Source of the DNA: a virus
DNA length: 64,000 bases
Strand: one strand, 5' to 3'
Virus record (IMG/VR): IMGVR_UViG_3300042945_003354
Coordinates: 34,464-98,463 of that record
In this document: piece by piece, positions 22,848 to 31,661 of the stretch
How positions within the stretch are numbered: the stretch's first letter is position 1
Layout of the letters: each line of letters starts with the position of its first letter
The notes under the pieces: generated by a model
What the model was told of the DNA's origin: nothing
Databases searched by the model: none
The model's input: only the letters and a program-made list of their open reading frames with translations
Program-made: the position numbers and the translations under genes

Positions 22848-25313
22848 GTGCGCATCATTACGGCAATCGACTTTCTGGGCATCCCAGTCACTCCACTGGA
22901 CACGTGGTCACATCAGCTGGTGTGTCCGTGGTGTCATGAGGATGCCTGGGCCGTCTCGGACTACCTCCAGTGCTACAATCCCACATGCACAACGCAGGCG
23001 GCGACAGCGGAGGATCTGCTCGCGCATCAGTTCGGCAGCTACGAGCAGGCCGCTCAAATCATGGCTCAAAAATATAAGCACGAGCCGGACTTTCAGAGGG
23101 CGAAAAGCCGCGAGGCGGAGCGCCTGGTGCTGGACACGTGGTTGCGGTTCTGCGTCACGCCGCCGACGAACGAAGCGCTGCAGGCAGCGGGCCGGCTGCA
23201 AGCCAGTGGTTACGGCATACGCAGCAGCCGTTTCGGCGCCATCGTGTTGGACTCCAATCAGATCAAGCAGCTCGTCGACGTGGCCATGTCCACCGGGGCG
23301 GAAGTTCCCGAGGCGTGGCAAAAAACACCACCATCGGTCGTCCGAGCGTTCTGTGTGCAGACGCGCCCGCACACCGTGGACCGCATCATCATCATGCACC
23401 ACAGCGGACGCACCGAGGAGATTATCTGGTACTCGCACGCCGCGGGGTTCTGTTCGCTGCTGGGGTTGCGCCCGAACCAGCCGCGCCTTCTGGCTGCCGA
23501 CATCGAGACGGCGCTGAAGCTTCAGCACGATCTGACCGCGGTTGGCAAATCGGAGGAGGTAGCCTGCATCCACCTGGACCTGCACCGCGGAGACCCGTGC
23601 CCGCGATGGGAAGTGCAGGAGCATCTGCTGACGGCGGTGCCACGTCACTGCGCAACGAGTTCGAACGCGAAGTTTTTCGGACCCAACGACATCGTGCGGA
23701 TACAGAACGCGATGGACCACTTCCCGGGCGCGGAGGGTAGCGTGCGAGGTCTGCCGATCGACCATGTCATCAATCTGCGTCCGCGCGAGCAAGCGGTGGC
23801 TTGGTCATCGCTGCGCTTCGCCATGATCGCCAGCATGGTGCCGTCGACGGTCGCGCAGATGCCGCCGGCCGCCGCCAGCATCTTCGAGCAGACTGGCACC
23901 AAGGCCGAGGACGCAGCGGCACTCATCGACTGTTACGCCAAGCAGGGACGTCAGCGCCTGGTGGAGGACGTGGAGATGCTGGCAATGACACGCGTGATCC
24001 AGCGCGACAGGTCGATGACCGTAAAGGAGACGGCAAACGACTACCGCATCATTCGCGGGGCTGACACAGCCCTGCTGACCAACTTCAGCCTGCGCATCAC
24101 CTCGAACGTCACGTTCCGCAACCACAAGGCCGACCGCTACTGCCAGGCCACGATGCGCTGCGGCAAGGCCGTCGTGGACGTCATCTTTCCGCAGACGCTG
24201 CTCAACGACCGCGTGCAAAGCCTGGAGGGAGAACTGCAGCGTCAGATCACCGTGGCAGACATGGTGACTCAGGCCGGCAGAATGCCGACAGTCATCGAGA
24301 TCAACAAGTTCAGGCAGTTCGTCGTCCCGCATCTGCGCACACAGGCGGCCAAGGCCAAACCGATCCGGGGCGTCGACATGCTCGGGTGGAGCGACAACCG
24401 CAAGTCGTTCATGTTCCCCGGCTTCGTCGTGACGGCGAACGGGACGGAAGCTGCCAGCCAGATTCTCTGTCCGTCCGTGCCTGTGCTGTCCCGATACAAG
24501 GCCATCCCGCTTGCGGGCTGGTCCGAGAGCTGCCCGGCGAATCTGGACTCTGCCTGCCACGACATCATCGCCATGATGGTGGCATCCAGTGTCCGATATT
24601 TCCGCCGGTGCATCACGCAGCCGATCATGATCGCGCAGAACTCAGCTGCGATGACCTTGCTGGACCGCCTGAGCACCGCGATGGGGCAGCACGAAATTCA
24701 TACGCTGAACAGCAACGCCAGAGAGGGCAGCCGCATCGAGGGAATCTACGGTTACCCGCTGCTGGCCGCGGGCGCCCGCAACGCAGGCCTGGCAGATTCG
24801 CAGACGCCGTTCCTGCATCTGACCGACAGCGGATACAGCATGTCCACTCCTACCGAGCCGCAGCAGGCGGCCGCCGCGGGCCGCGCAGCGCAGTTCTGTC
24901 TGAAGAAGGTGGTGGAGTGGTGCCTGGCGACCGGCGGCGACGCGTTCCAGGAGGTGCCGGCGTTGATCCATTACCACTCCCTGCTGCGCGAAGGCCGCTG
25001 GCTGATCGAGCAGGTGTGCGGACTCAATGGTTGGACTGTCTCACACCTGGAAGCGACCGCGCTGGAAAAGCTGCTCGCGCAGATACCATATGCCGAGGCC
25101 GGACGCCGCATCACACTCATCGACGGACAGGATCTCAGCATCGACATCCGCGGACTCGATCATGACCACGACGGTATTCTTCGGGAGGCGCGCGACATGG
25201 GCACCATCATCGCCATCAACGAGGATCAGCTGGCATCGTCCGCGGTCCGGCTACTGCCGGCCATCGCAACCTACTACGGGCAGGAGCCGGACGTCACTGT
25301 TGTGGTGTCGTGA
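22848..25313 (+). CDS. Large protein with an N-terminal primase-type zinc ribbon
   Basis: An 821-residue protein starting at GTG 22848. Cys26, Cys29, Cys42 and Cys47 form a CPWC...CYNPTC zinc ribbon of the kind heading DnaG-type primases and primase-helicases. A middle block (RLLAADIETALKLQHDLTAV) sits where a Toprim-like domain might be. A later VDMLGWSDNRKSFMFPGF recalls the GW...F..P signature of DUF927-type replication proteins. No clear P-loop is visible. A primase or replication-initiation role is the best guess. The coding strand is opposite to the neighbours, and its 3' end overlaps the DUF1353 gene by 20 bases. Confidence 0.6.
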   Translation: MRIITAIDFLGIPVTPLDTWSHQLVCPWCHEDAWAVSDYLQCYNPTCTTQAATAEDLLAHQFGSYEQAAQIMAQKYKHEPDFQRAKSREAERLVLDTWLRFCVTPPTNEALQAAGRLQASGYGIRSSRFGAIVLDSNQIKQLVDVAMSTGAEVPEAWQKTPPSVVRAFCVQTRPHTVDRIIIMHHSGRTEEIIWYSHAAGFCSLLGLRPNQPRLLAADIETALKLQHDLTAVGKSEEVACIHLDLHRGDPCPRWEVQEHLLTAVPRHCATSSNAKFFGPNDIVRIQNAMDHFPGAEGSVRGLPIDHVINLRPREQAVAWSSLRFAMIASMVPSTVAQMPPAAASIFEQTGTKAEDAAALIDCYAKQGRQRLVEDVEMLAMTRVIQRDRSMTVKETANDYRIIRGADTALLTNFSLRITSNVTFRNHKADRYCQATMRCGKAVVDVIFPQTLLNDRVQSLEGELQRQITVADMVTQAGRMPTVIEINKFRQFVVPHLRTQAAKAKPIRGVDMLGWSDNRKSFMFPGFVVTANGTEAASQILCPSVPVLSRYKAIPLAGWSESCPANLDSACHDIIAMMVASSVRYFRRCITQPIMIAQNSAAMTLLDRLSTAMGQHEIHTLNSNAREGSRIEGIYGYPLLAAGARNAGLADSQTPFLHLTDSGYSMSTPTEPQQAAAAGRAAQFCLKKVVEWCLATGGDAFQEVPALIHYHSLLREGRWLIEQVCGLNGWTVSHLEATALEKLLAQIPYAEAGRRITLIDGQDLSIDIRGLDHDHDGILREARDMGTIIAINEDQLASSAVRLLPAIATYYGQEPDVTVVVS

Positions 25314-25686
25314 CTGCGCACCAGCAGTCGTAACACCACACCCCAGCCAGCATGAGCCAGCGCCGACACCGTGTGACTCTCGGTGACTGCTTCAGCTGCG
25401 TGTGCATCCATTTGCGCGCGACGTCGCGCGGAAATCCCATGTCCAGCATGCGGTCATGTAGCAGCGCAGCCGGTGCGTGCGCTCCGATCTGAGACAGCAG
25501 CGACTGCAGAAACCACGGCACGGATGCGATGTCGGTTCTCCAGCCGACAGGGAACGACAGCATGCAACCTCCGACTCCCAACTCCACCTCCCCGGCTGCG
25601 GTGCAGACGAGAGTTCGGTAGTATTCGTCGTTCACCAGGCTGAACACCGGGCGGGTCTTCCACGTGATGTGCGTGTTCGGATCCAT
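25294..25686 (-). CDS. DUF1353 family protein
   Basis: A 130-residue protein with the DUF1353 signature: FPVGWRTDIASVPWFLQSLL followed by AHAPAALLHDRMLDMGF and a C-terminal helix with Arg/Trp. The family is common in tailed phages, usually near tail or lysis genes, with unknown biochemical role. It converges with the plus-strand gene and is the last gene of the virion operon. Confidence 0.8.
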   Translation of the reverse strand: MDPNTHITWKTRPVFSLVNDEYYRTLVCTAAGEVELGVGGCMLSFPVGWRTDIASVPWFLQSLLSQIGAHAPAALLHDRMLDMGFPRDVARKWMHTQLKQSPRVTRCRRWLMLAGVWCYDCWCAVTTPQQ

Positions 25687-25688
25687 CG

Positions 25689-25901
25689 CTACGATGACGC
25701 GATAGTAAAGCCCAGCGGCAGTCCGCTGATGCTCAGGATCACATCATCGACCGCCAACTGATTCGTCAGCAGCGTTCCGCCAGTCAGCGTCATCGGCCCC
25801 TTCAGTGCGAAGTCGCGCCGCATGGGAGGCGCGACCAAAGATCCGTCCTGTCGCCGGCTGTCGATGGTCATCAGATCCTCGATGGCGAGATGCTCGTTCA
25901 T
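25689..25901 (-). CDS. Small hypothetical protein near the baseplate genes
   Basis: A 70-residue, beta-rich protein (MNEHLAIEDLMTIDSRRQDG) with a GPMTLTGGTLLTNQLAV segment typical of small virion subunits. The start overlaps the stop of the upstream gene in an ATGA. Function unknown. Confidence 0.6.
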   Translation of the reverse strand: MNEHLAIEDLMTIDSRRQDGSLVAPPMRRDFALKGPMTLTGGTLLTNQLAVDDVILSISGLPLGFTIASS

Positions 25902-26290
25902 GCCTCCTCGGGTTCGATGATGATCTGCTCCGTGATGGAAAGCGATTCCGCAGCCTGCAAATTGTTGGCCAGATCTTGCACCATCATCTCGACCTTCTCC
26001 ACAAACTCCTCCGCGGCCTTCGCGCTGCGGCAGAGTTTCGTCACCGTGGACACCCGGTAATACGGGCTTCCCTCCGCGGGCTCCGACTCCGGCAGATCAG
26101 TCATCTGGATGGCGCTGGCGATGCAGGACAGGCTGTCCGCGGACACGTCCGGCTGTGGCGATGCCTGCATCACGAAGATGAACGCAGGCTCGTCGTTCCA
26201 TGTGTAGAGCGCGGTGTAGCGCACCGGCCACAAGTGCCGGTTGTTGATCACATCCTCGTCGCTTATTTCTTCTCTCGTCAGTTTGAACAT
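25898..26290 (-). CDS. Hypothetical protein near the baseplate genes
   Basis: A 130-residue protein starting MFKLTREEISDEDVINNRHL. Mixed fold with a YTALYTWNDEPAFIFVMQ strand region and an acidic helical C-terminus. ATGA overlap with the next gene. No family recognised; a minor baseplate part is likely from position. Confidence 0.65.
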   Translation of the reverse strand: MFKLTREEISDEDVINNRHLWPVRYTALYTWNDEPAFIFVMQASPQPDVSADSLSCIASAIQMTDLPESEPAEGSPYYRVSTVTKLCRSAKAAEEFVEKVEMMVQDLANNLQAAESLSITEQIIIEPEEA

Positions 26291-26310
26291 GTGGCGGGTG
26301 GGTTGCTGTC

Positions 26311-26505
26311 CTAGTCGCCAGCGACGGCAAGAGGCTGACCGGAGATCGTGAAGATGTAGTTCGGACCGCCTGGCGTGGTGGGAGAGACGGCAAAAGTGAA
26401 ATTCTCAGCGCCAGGGTCGGATATCAACGCTCTCACGTATTGTCCGCGCTCATCCAACAGCGGCGCTCCGAATGAGTTTTCAGGTGGTGTCAGCAGCAGA
26501 TTCAT
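26311..26505 (-). CDS. Small hypothetical protein near the baseplate genes
   Basis: A 64-residue protein, MNLLLTPPENSFGAPLLDER and onward, beta-rich with GGPNYIFTISGQPLAV. Its last-strand pattern (ISG.PL) is like that of the 70-residue protein two genes downstream (ISGLPLGF), hinting that the two are related. ATGA overlap with the gene at 26502. Confidence 0.6.
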   Translation of the reverse strand: MNLLLTPPENSFGAPLLDERGQYVRALISDPGAENFTFAVSPTTPGGPNYIFTISGQPLAVAGD

Positions 26506-27887
26506 AGCGGCAGCGGTTTGATGCTGACGAGAATGTTACACGACTTCGGCCGGTGTTCGAACAAAAACCGCCACAGCCGGCTGTTGATTGGGGGTCCGTG
26601 ATCGGCAGCCACAGCCAGCGCAAGCCGGCTGCCGTAGAACGTGTGCAGCATCTCCCAGAAATTCACGCTGTGTGGAAACGACGGAGCGCCCAGTTCCTCA
26701 TGCAGGAAGACTCCGGTCGCGCGCTCGTGCAAGGCCGAGAATTCCCAGTAGCGCTCCTGCACCGCAGTGTCGCCGTCGAACATCAAGCGGGCATGCGTCT
26801 TACCATTGTGGGGCCCGGGTTCTGGGTTGGTGCCGCCGTCAGTCAGCATGACTTCGCTGACGCCGTCCCAGGTCAGCCCGTTTACAGGCAGGATGCCGTC
26901 GAGCGTGATCGGATGGTCCCATCCGGAAAACATCTGCTTTCGAAGATCCTCGGTGCTGGCGTGCCTGGTGTTCACCAGCTCGAACTTATCGCAGACGATG
27001 TAGCCCGGCTCCACGGTTTGGCCCGGCGTGAGATGGACGTGCGGATAGGCGATCTCAATCGCCCCGGCGGACGCGGTGGCGTAGACCATGGTGTCGACAC
27101 CACTGACCGCGTGCGCTGAGAGCACCACGTCGGCTGAGTGAAAGACGTAGAGACCGGCATACTCCGCCGCGGCCCTTTTGTAAGCCTCCAGCGACTGCGT
27201 CTTGTAGGTGTAATCGGCCACCCACTTGCTGCGCGTCAGCTGCGCAGGCGCGGACAGCACGAACCGGTTGACCGACGCGGTCTTCACATACGCGGAGTTT
27301 ACCTTCACCACGCCCCTGGGCATCACCAGAGTCGGCAGATCGATCATGGCGATGTAACCTTCGAAGGCCAGGAAATCCACACCCTGCACCAGATACTCCC
27401 CTGCATTCAGACCCTGAATAACGATCGGCAGGATGTGCGACGGCACGGGAACCAGATACCAGTCACGACTCTGGTCTGCCAGGAACATGTCCTGGTCCTC
27501 CTCGACCTTCGCGACGAACTCGAGCGACAGGCGCGCAAGTTTCGTCGCCAACGGATCGGCGCTGTAGCCGCCAGCCCCGGACCGGTAGCCGGCGTAGATC
27601 GGCGTGCCGTCCGGCATGACGACGCGCCGGTGGCTATACTCCCGCTGCTTCTTGCCGATGACTGCGAATTCGCCGTCCGTAAATTGGAAGTAGACATCCT
27701 CCACGAGCACGCGCTCGCTGTTCAGCGCGGCGGCCGCCGCCTGATCCAGCTGGGCAAGCAGCGATGCGCCGCCTGCCGCGCTCACGATGGCGCGGATGAT
27801 CTGACGGGTGGGCCCGTCGACCTGGCTCTCCCAGAGCGAACCCTGCCCGCCGTATAATTTGTGCCGCAGATCGTAGTCGGCTTTCAT
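26502..27887 (-). CDS. Baseplate/tail-tip structural protein of unknown type
   Basis: A 461-residue protein starting MKADYDLRHKLYGGQGSLWE. It follows the baseplate J-like gene by 1 base. It has long beta-rich stretches (HVHLTPGQTVEPGYIVC, YLVPVPSHILPIVIQG) and a C-terminal WRFLFEHRPKSCN. In contractile phages the gene after the J-like wedge protein often links the baseplate to fibres. No sequence family recognised. Confidence 0.65.
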   Translation of the reverse strand: MKADYDLRHKLYGGQGSLWESQVDGPTRQIIRAIVSAAGGASLLAQLDQAAAAALNSERVLVEDVYFQFTDGEFAVIGKKQREYSHRRVVMPDGTPIYAGYRSGAGGYSADPLATKLARLSLEFVAKVEEDQDMFLADQSRDWYLVPVPSHILPIVIQGLNAGEYLVQGVDFLAFEGYIAMIDLPTLVMPRGVVKVNSAYVKTASVNRFVLSAPAQLTRSKWVADYTYKTQSLEAYKRAAAEYAGLYVFHSADVVLSAHAVSGVDTMVYATASAGAIEIAYPHVHLTPGQTVEPGYIVCDKFELVNTRHASTEDLRKQMFSGWDHPITLDGILPVNGLTWDGVSEVMLTDGGTNPEPGPHNGKTHARLMFDGDTAVQERYWEFSALHERATGVFLHEELGAPSFPHSVNFWEMLHTFYGSRLALAVAADHGPPINSRLWRFLFEHRPKSCNILVSIKPLPL

Positions 27888-27888
27888 G

Positions 27889-29643
27889 TCAGGCGGTTTC
27901 GACGAAGCTCACGTTCTCAGGATCGACAGCGTAACGCACGGTGCGGTTGGTTGCTGCCCAGGCGTCGGCAGGTCCTCCCGGTGAGATCTCCCCGTCGACG
28001 ATCTCATACGGATTGTTGACCGTCGCGATGTCCGTAAACGTGGGGATGTAGAGCGCGTCCGATTCCGTCGCCCAGTCCGCCGTGATGTCCGCATCACCAG
28101 GATCAGCGATCGCGACGCGCAGCAAGCGTGAAGCTGCCGAGACCAGTATGCGCCCAGCGACGCCCACCGCGATGATTTTGTCCGCTCCGGCGTTGCGCAT
28201 GATGTCGTAGATCTCCGTCACGCGAAAATCATCCGGGTGGCCAGCGGTGCGGAGATACTCCACGATCTTGTCCCTGGCCACGCTGAGCAGCGTCTTCACT
28301 CCCTGCTTCTTCACATACGTGATTTCGAGATCATCGAGGACAAGCAGCGGGCCGGACTTCACGAGCACGTCCACGCCGGCCGGTCGATACTCCGGCGACT
28401 CGAGCAACGACGACACCGTTTCGAGCAGCGGATCAGCGTCGTAGGTGATGGTGAAAATGGCATACTGATCGCCGTCATCCTCGCTCAGCGGAATCAGCGG
28501 CACGTCCAAACCGTCCACGATCGGCACCAGCGACAAGTAGAGCGACTCGAACCGCGTTCCGCAGTGCAGGCTGCCGTAGAGATCGGCGCGATCGGTTTTG
28601 CTGAACACCGCATAAGAACTCACCAGCGACTCGGTCGTGGTGCCGGACCACTCGATGCTGACGATCCGCGACGCGCGGTGAAGCAACGGCAGCAGGCCGC
28701 GGAACACTTTGTCCCCGACCGACGGTTGCACGTAGTCCAGGCGGACGCTCTGCGTGATGCGCTGCATGTCCCGAGCCGACCGGAAGTAGACGTCGACGGA
28801 GGGCGCCGTCAGCGCGAGCGCCGAACCTGCGGCGATTCGCTGCATCTCAGCGTCGCTCGGGACGATAGGTGAGACCATGTTGGACTCCGGCCAGTTGCGA
28901 TACACCAGCGCCTTCGTGGACGCGCGCGACCCGGACGTCAGCGAGCAGGCGATCTTGCGCGCCGTGCGCGCCAAGTCAGACAGTGTAGCTGACGGCACGC
29001 CCGACGTGAAAGTGATGGCCGCCGCAATGCCGACGAGCGTCGTCGCGATCTCAGTGGCTGCGCCTTCCGTGCCGATTTCGATTGGCGCGCTCAGTGTGCC
29101 TTCCACCGGCAAGTCCACCGCCCAAGTGTTGGCGGTCGTCTGCGCCAGAATGTAGGTGTCAGCCGCCCCGGTGTGCGTGCTGCCGGCGGCCAGTATCTGG
29201 ACGTAGGTGGCGTCCGGGTTGACCGCCTTCAGAACCCAATCGTCGTCAGCGGCGAAGCGGAAGCGAATCGTGCGATCCAAACTGACGGCGTTTGGACTCG
29301 AGAAGGTCAGACGCACCAGACCAAACGCCCGCAGGTTCTCCACGTCGTAGACCCCGAAATTCCCGAGGTAGGCCTTCACAAACTCGCATGAGTAGATCAG
29401 CCCTTCGGCGACGTTGCCCAGGTCCAGGTCGCTCATGAACCTGCTGTGCGCTTCGTTCGTGGCTGCCCTGCGCAGTGCCAGCGGGGTGATGACGAGATCG
29501 CCGGTCGGCGTACCTGGCGCCAGGTCCACGTCGGGCATGGCGGGACGCAACTCGGCCACCTCTTCCGCGCGCGCAGCAGCGATCTGCTCCGGCGTCAGTT
29601 CCGCCACGGATGGGTAATACTCTTTGGTGAAGCTCAGGTTCAT
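27889..29643 (-). CDS. Baseplate J-like wedge protein
   Basis: A 584-residue protein. The N-terminal ALRPAMPDVDLAPGTPTGDL style segment and helical ATNEAHSRFMSDLDL match the start of baseplate J/gp47-type proteins. A repeated beta domain and a C-terminal DADITADWATESDALYIP region follow. The family forms the wedge ring around the tail hub and triggers sheath contraction. The gp25-like gene is immediately upstream (ATGA overlap), as in many myophages. Confidence 0.75.
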   Translation of the reverse strand: MNLSFTKEYYPSVAELTPEQIAAARAEEVAELRPAMPDVDLAPGTPTGDLVITPLALRRAATNEAHSRFMSDLDLGNVAEGLIYSCEFVKAYLGNFGVYDVENLRAFGLVRLTFSSPNAVSLDRTIRFRFAADDDWVLKAVNPDATYVQILAAGSTHTGAADTYILAQTTANTWAVDLPVEGTLSAPIEIGTEGAATEIATTLVGIAAAITFTSGVPSATLSDLARTARKIACSLTSGSRASTKALVYRNWPESNMVSPIVPSDAEMQRIAAGSALALTAPSVDVYFRSARDMQRITQSVRLDYVQPSVGDKVFRGLLPLLHRASRIVSIEWSGTTTESLVSSYAVFSKTDRADLYGSLHCGTRFESLYLSLVPIVDGLDVPLIPLSEDDGDQYAIFTITYDADPLLETVSSLLESPEYRPAGVDVLVKSGPLLVLDDLEITYVKKQGVKTLLSVARDKIVEYLRTAGHPDDFRVTEIYDIMRNAGADKIIAVGVAGRILVSAASRLLRVAIADPGDADITADWATESDALYIPTFTDIATVNNPYEIVDGEISPGGPADAWAATNRTVRYAVDPENVSFVETA

Positions 29644-30041
29644 TCGATGGATTTGATTTCCTGCGTGGTTTGTCCAGCGCGATTGGTCACGGTGATACCC
29701 ACCTGCGCCACGTTGTCTTTGACGGTGATCAGCGTGGTTTTTATGCTGGCTACGCTGTCGGCCGCCGCGCGCGCAGGTTCGTCGTAGAGCAGCATGTCGC
29801 TGCGCGCCTTCAGCGCGCCGAAGTTCAGGATGTGCTGCAGGCCCAGCATGTCAAACGCGCCGTAGCTGAAAAGCGTGCGCGCCACTTCCGTGCCTCGGTC
29901 CGGCAGCAGCTTGTCGGACCCGAGCTGAGTCAGCAGCGAAACGCTGACGCGCTGCGCGACCGCAGCCATCCCATCCACTGAGCTGCCCCAGTCGATCGCC
30001 ACTTTATTGGCTCCGCCGAAATTGATCTTGAGTGCTCTCAT
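29640..30041 (-). CDS. Baseplate wedge protein, gp25-like
   Basis: A 133-residue protein. LLTQLGSDKLLPDRGTEVAR resembles the 'L.T..GE...PD.G' motif of gp25/W baseplate wedge subunits, which seed sheath assembly. The C-terminal half is a beta hairpin domain (TTLITVKDNVAQVGITVTN). The start MRALKINFGGANK is set by the ATGA overlap with the upstream stop. It is followed directly by the J-like wedge gene, a conserved order. Confidence 0.68.
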   Translation of the reverse strand: MRALKINFGGANKVAIDWGSSVDGMAAVAQRVSVSLLTQLGSDKLLPDRGTEVARTLFSYGAFDMLGLQHILNFGALKARSDMLLYDEPARAAADSVASIKTTLITVKDNVAQVGITVTNRAGQTTQEIKSIE

Positions 30042-30364
30042 GCGTAGTTGTTGCCGTCCTGGATCTGACCGCCCCCGTCGTAGATGGATCTCAGGCATTG
30101 GCTCATGCCGAAAATCTGCAGGTAAGGAGCGGAAGCCACAGCGTAGCGCGCGTCCCGCGCGACCGCCAGCTTGAAGCGCCGGACCATCGAAGAGTCGCCG
30201 TCGGCCGGCTTCACGTCAGCGAAACTGAGTCGCTCCTGCATCGTCGCGCCGCCGCTGCCTGAGAACTCGAAAGGACCGCTTGGCAGGCGACCCTGCAGTT
30301 CCTGCCGGTGCTCTTGGAATGCGCGCGTGCGTGCGCGTTCATCTGCGAGCGCGTGCCCTTTCAT
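30038..30364 (-). CDS. Small hypothetical protein in the baseplate cluster
   Basis: A 108-residue protein starting MKGHALADERARTRAFQEHR, with a basic N-terminal helix, a short SGSGG linker and a C-terminal helix. ATGA overlaps at both ends show tight coupling with the sigma-like gene upstream and the gp25-like gene downstream. No family recognised. Confidence 0.65.
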   Translation of the reverse strand: MKGHALADERARTRAFQEHRQELQGRLPSGPFEFSGSGGATMQERLSFADVKPADGDSSMVRRFKLAVARDARYAVASAPYLQIFGMSQCLRSIYDGGGQIQDGNNYA

Positions 30365-31125
30365 GCGTGTGCGCCCTCGATTTGACCTTCCATGTCCTGC
30401 ATCTTCAGGCCGATGCGGTCCGAGCGGCGGGTCACCTGAGACGGCGAGATCCCGAGCTGCGCGGCGATGACATTCTTCGCCAGCAGCGGCGATCCGCCGT
30501 AGCCAGTCGTGTGCTCGATAATCTTGCGGTCGACGCGGTCGGACGTGTCGTAGACATACTCCAGAGCCTCACCCAGGAAGTCCGGCATGTCGTGCCCTTC
30601 GTCATACATCTGCGAGGACGCCGCCACCGGCCTGGTGATCTTGCGCACCGCGGCGATGCGCTTCACGGACAGCCCGGAGCGGTCCGCCAGCTGCTTCACG
30701 TCCGGGTCGAACCCGAGCTCGTCCTGCAGTTCCCTCGATGAGCGTTCGATTGCCCAGGCATCGATCGCGGCGCGATCCGGAACCTTCACCGGCCCCTGAC
30801 TCTCGCGGCGGTAGCGCTGCAGCGACTGCAGCTGGTTCTGCGTCCATGTGCGCAGGTTGACGCCAGCGCCCGGACTGAATTTCCGAACGGCGTCCGCCGC
30901 ATACAGCCGCGCCTGGTGCCGCATCTGCGGGTTCACGCTCACGCCCATGGAGGACAGCTTGAAGCTGATCGTAGGGTCGAGCGAGCGCACCACGCGGTTC
31001 ATGTTGTCCGGCGTCGGATCCTTGCGCCACGCGCCGTAGAGCGCCTCTGACGAAGTCGGCAGCGGGGACGTTGGAATATCTGGAGTCACGGGTATCAGTC
31101 TATACGCTTTGCTGCGGCTTGTCAC
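30361..31125 (-). CDS. Sigma-70-like RNA polymerase sigma factor
   Basis: A 254-residue protein. Residues 72-113 (AADAVRKFSPGAGVNLRTWT, then RYRRESQGPVKVP) match sigma region 2.3-2.4, including the Trp/Arg promoter-opening surface. Residues 129-160 (SRELQDELGFDPDVKQLADR, then GLSVKRI) match region 3. Residues 214-237 (LLAKNVIAAQLGISPSQVTR) form a region-4 helix-turn-helix. Region 1 is missing, as in most phage sigma factors. It would redirect host RNA polymerase to phage promoters, probably late ones. It sits inside the virion operon, overlapping its neighbours by 4 and 26 bases. Confidence 0.82.
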   Translation of the reverse strand: MTSRSKAYRLIPVTPDIPTSPLPTSSEALYGAWRKDPTPDNMNRVVRSLDPTISFKLSSMGVSVNPQMRHQARLYAADAVRKFSPGAGVNLRTWTQNQLQSLQRYRRESQGPVKVPDRAAIDAWAIERSSRELQDELGFDPDVKQLADRSGLSVKRIAAVRKITRPVAASSQMYDEGHDMPDFLGEALEYVYDTSDRVDRKIIEHTTGYGGSPLLAKNVIAAQLGISPSQVTRRSDRIGLKMQDMEGQIEGAHA

Positions 31126-31282
31126 GCTTGAGCCGCTCGCTCAGCATGTAGCGAAATCGCTCATGCACTTTGCGCACGGCGCACTTGCTGCATCCCCCTC
31201 CTCGGGAATGCAAGGCGGACTGCAGCTCCGCGTGGTAGCGTTTCTCAAGTTCCGGGTAGCGCGCGATACCCGGAACGCTCAC
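31100..31282 (-). CDS. Small CxxC protein, paralogue of the upstream gene product
   Basis: A 60-residue basic protein containing RGGGCSKCAVRKVHERFRYM. The C-terminal end of the next gene product upstream (GGAPCPSCEVGKLIRAFRGK) has the same layout: Gly run, CxxC, basic helix. The two genes are adjacent with an ATGA overlap, so they look like a duplicated metal- or nucleic-acid-binding module. It overlaps the sigma-like gene start by 26 bases. Confidence 0.6.
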   Translation of the reverse strand: MSVPGIARYPELEKRYHAELQSALHSRGGGCSKCAVRKVHERFRYMLSERLKRDKPQQSV

Positions 31283-31656
31283 AGCAGGCCCTTCGCCTCG
31301 AGCTTCCCCCGGAACGCGCGGATCAACTTTCCGACCTCGCAGCTGGGGCAGGGTGCGCCGCCGTAGCTCGACACGAGCTTCCGCTTCGCGGCGAAGAATT
31401 CCTCGCGAAGTTCCTCGCTTCCAGGAATCGGATTGACGTCCACTTGTTCCGTCACCCAGCGTCCGACAACCTGCGCCTTGCGGCGCTCAGGCGACGTCTC
31501 CTGCGTGGGGGTCGCGCGCCCTTCGGCGACGTGATCGAGCGCGGTCATGTCGGCATACTCCGCGATGACGGTGAGTTCCGCGTCGAGCTCGATCGTGTAG
31601 GGCACGCGCTGGTCGCCCTTCATCCGGAATATCCTCAGTTTGCGTGGTGCTGGCAT
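31279..31656 (-). CDS. Hypothetical protein with a C-terminal CxxC module
   Basis: A 125-residue protein starting MPAPRKLRIFRMKGDQRVPY. The N-terminal beta region (RVPYTIELDAELTVIAEYAD) is followed by a helical domain and a C-terminal GGAPCPSCEVGKLIRAFRGK segment shared with the next small protein. Function unknown; it precedes the sigma factor gene, so an anti-sigma or coactivator role is conceivable but not shown. Confidence 0.65.
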   Translation of the reverse strand: MPAPRKLRIFRMKGDQRVPYTIELDAELTVIAEYADMTALDHVAEGRATPTQETSPERRKAQVVGRWVTEQVDVNPIPGSEELREEFFAAKRKLVSSYGGAPCPSCEVGKLIRAFRGKLEAKGLL

Positions 31657-31661
31657 GGGTG

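Noticed and set aside
22835-22939. A short plus-strand frame with a good AGAGGA site just ahead of the 821-residue gene
   Set aside because: It runs in another frame over the start of the zinc-ribbon coding region and its peptide looks random. The Shine-Dalgarno might instead serve the GTG start at 22848.
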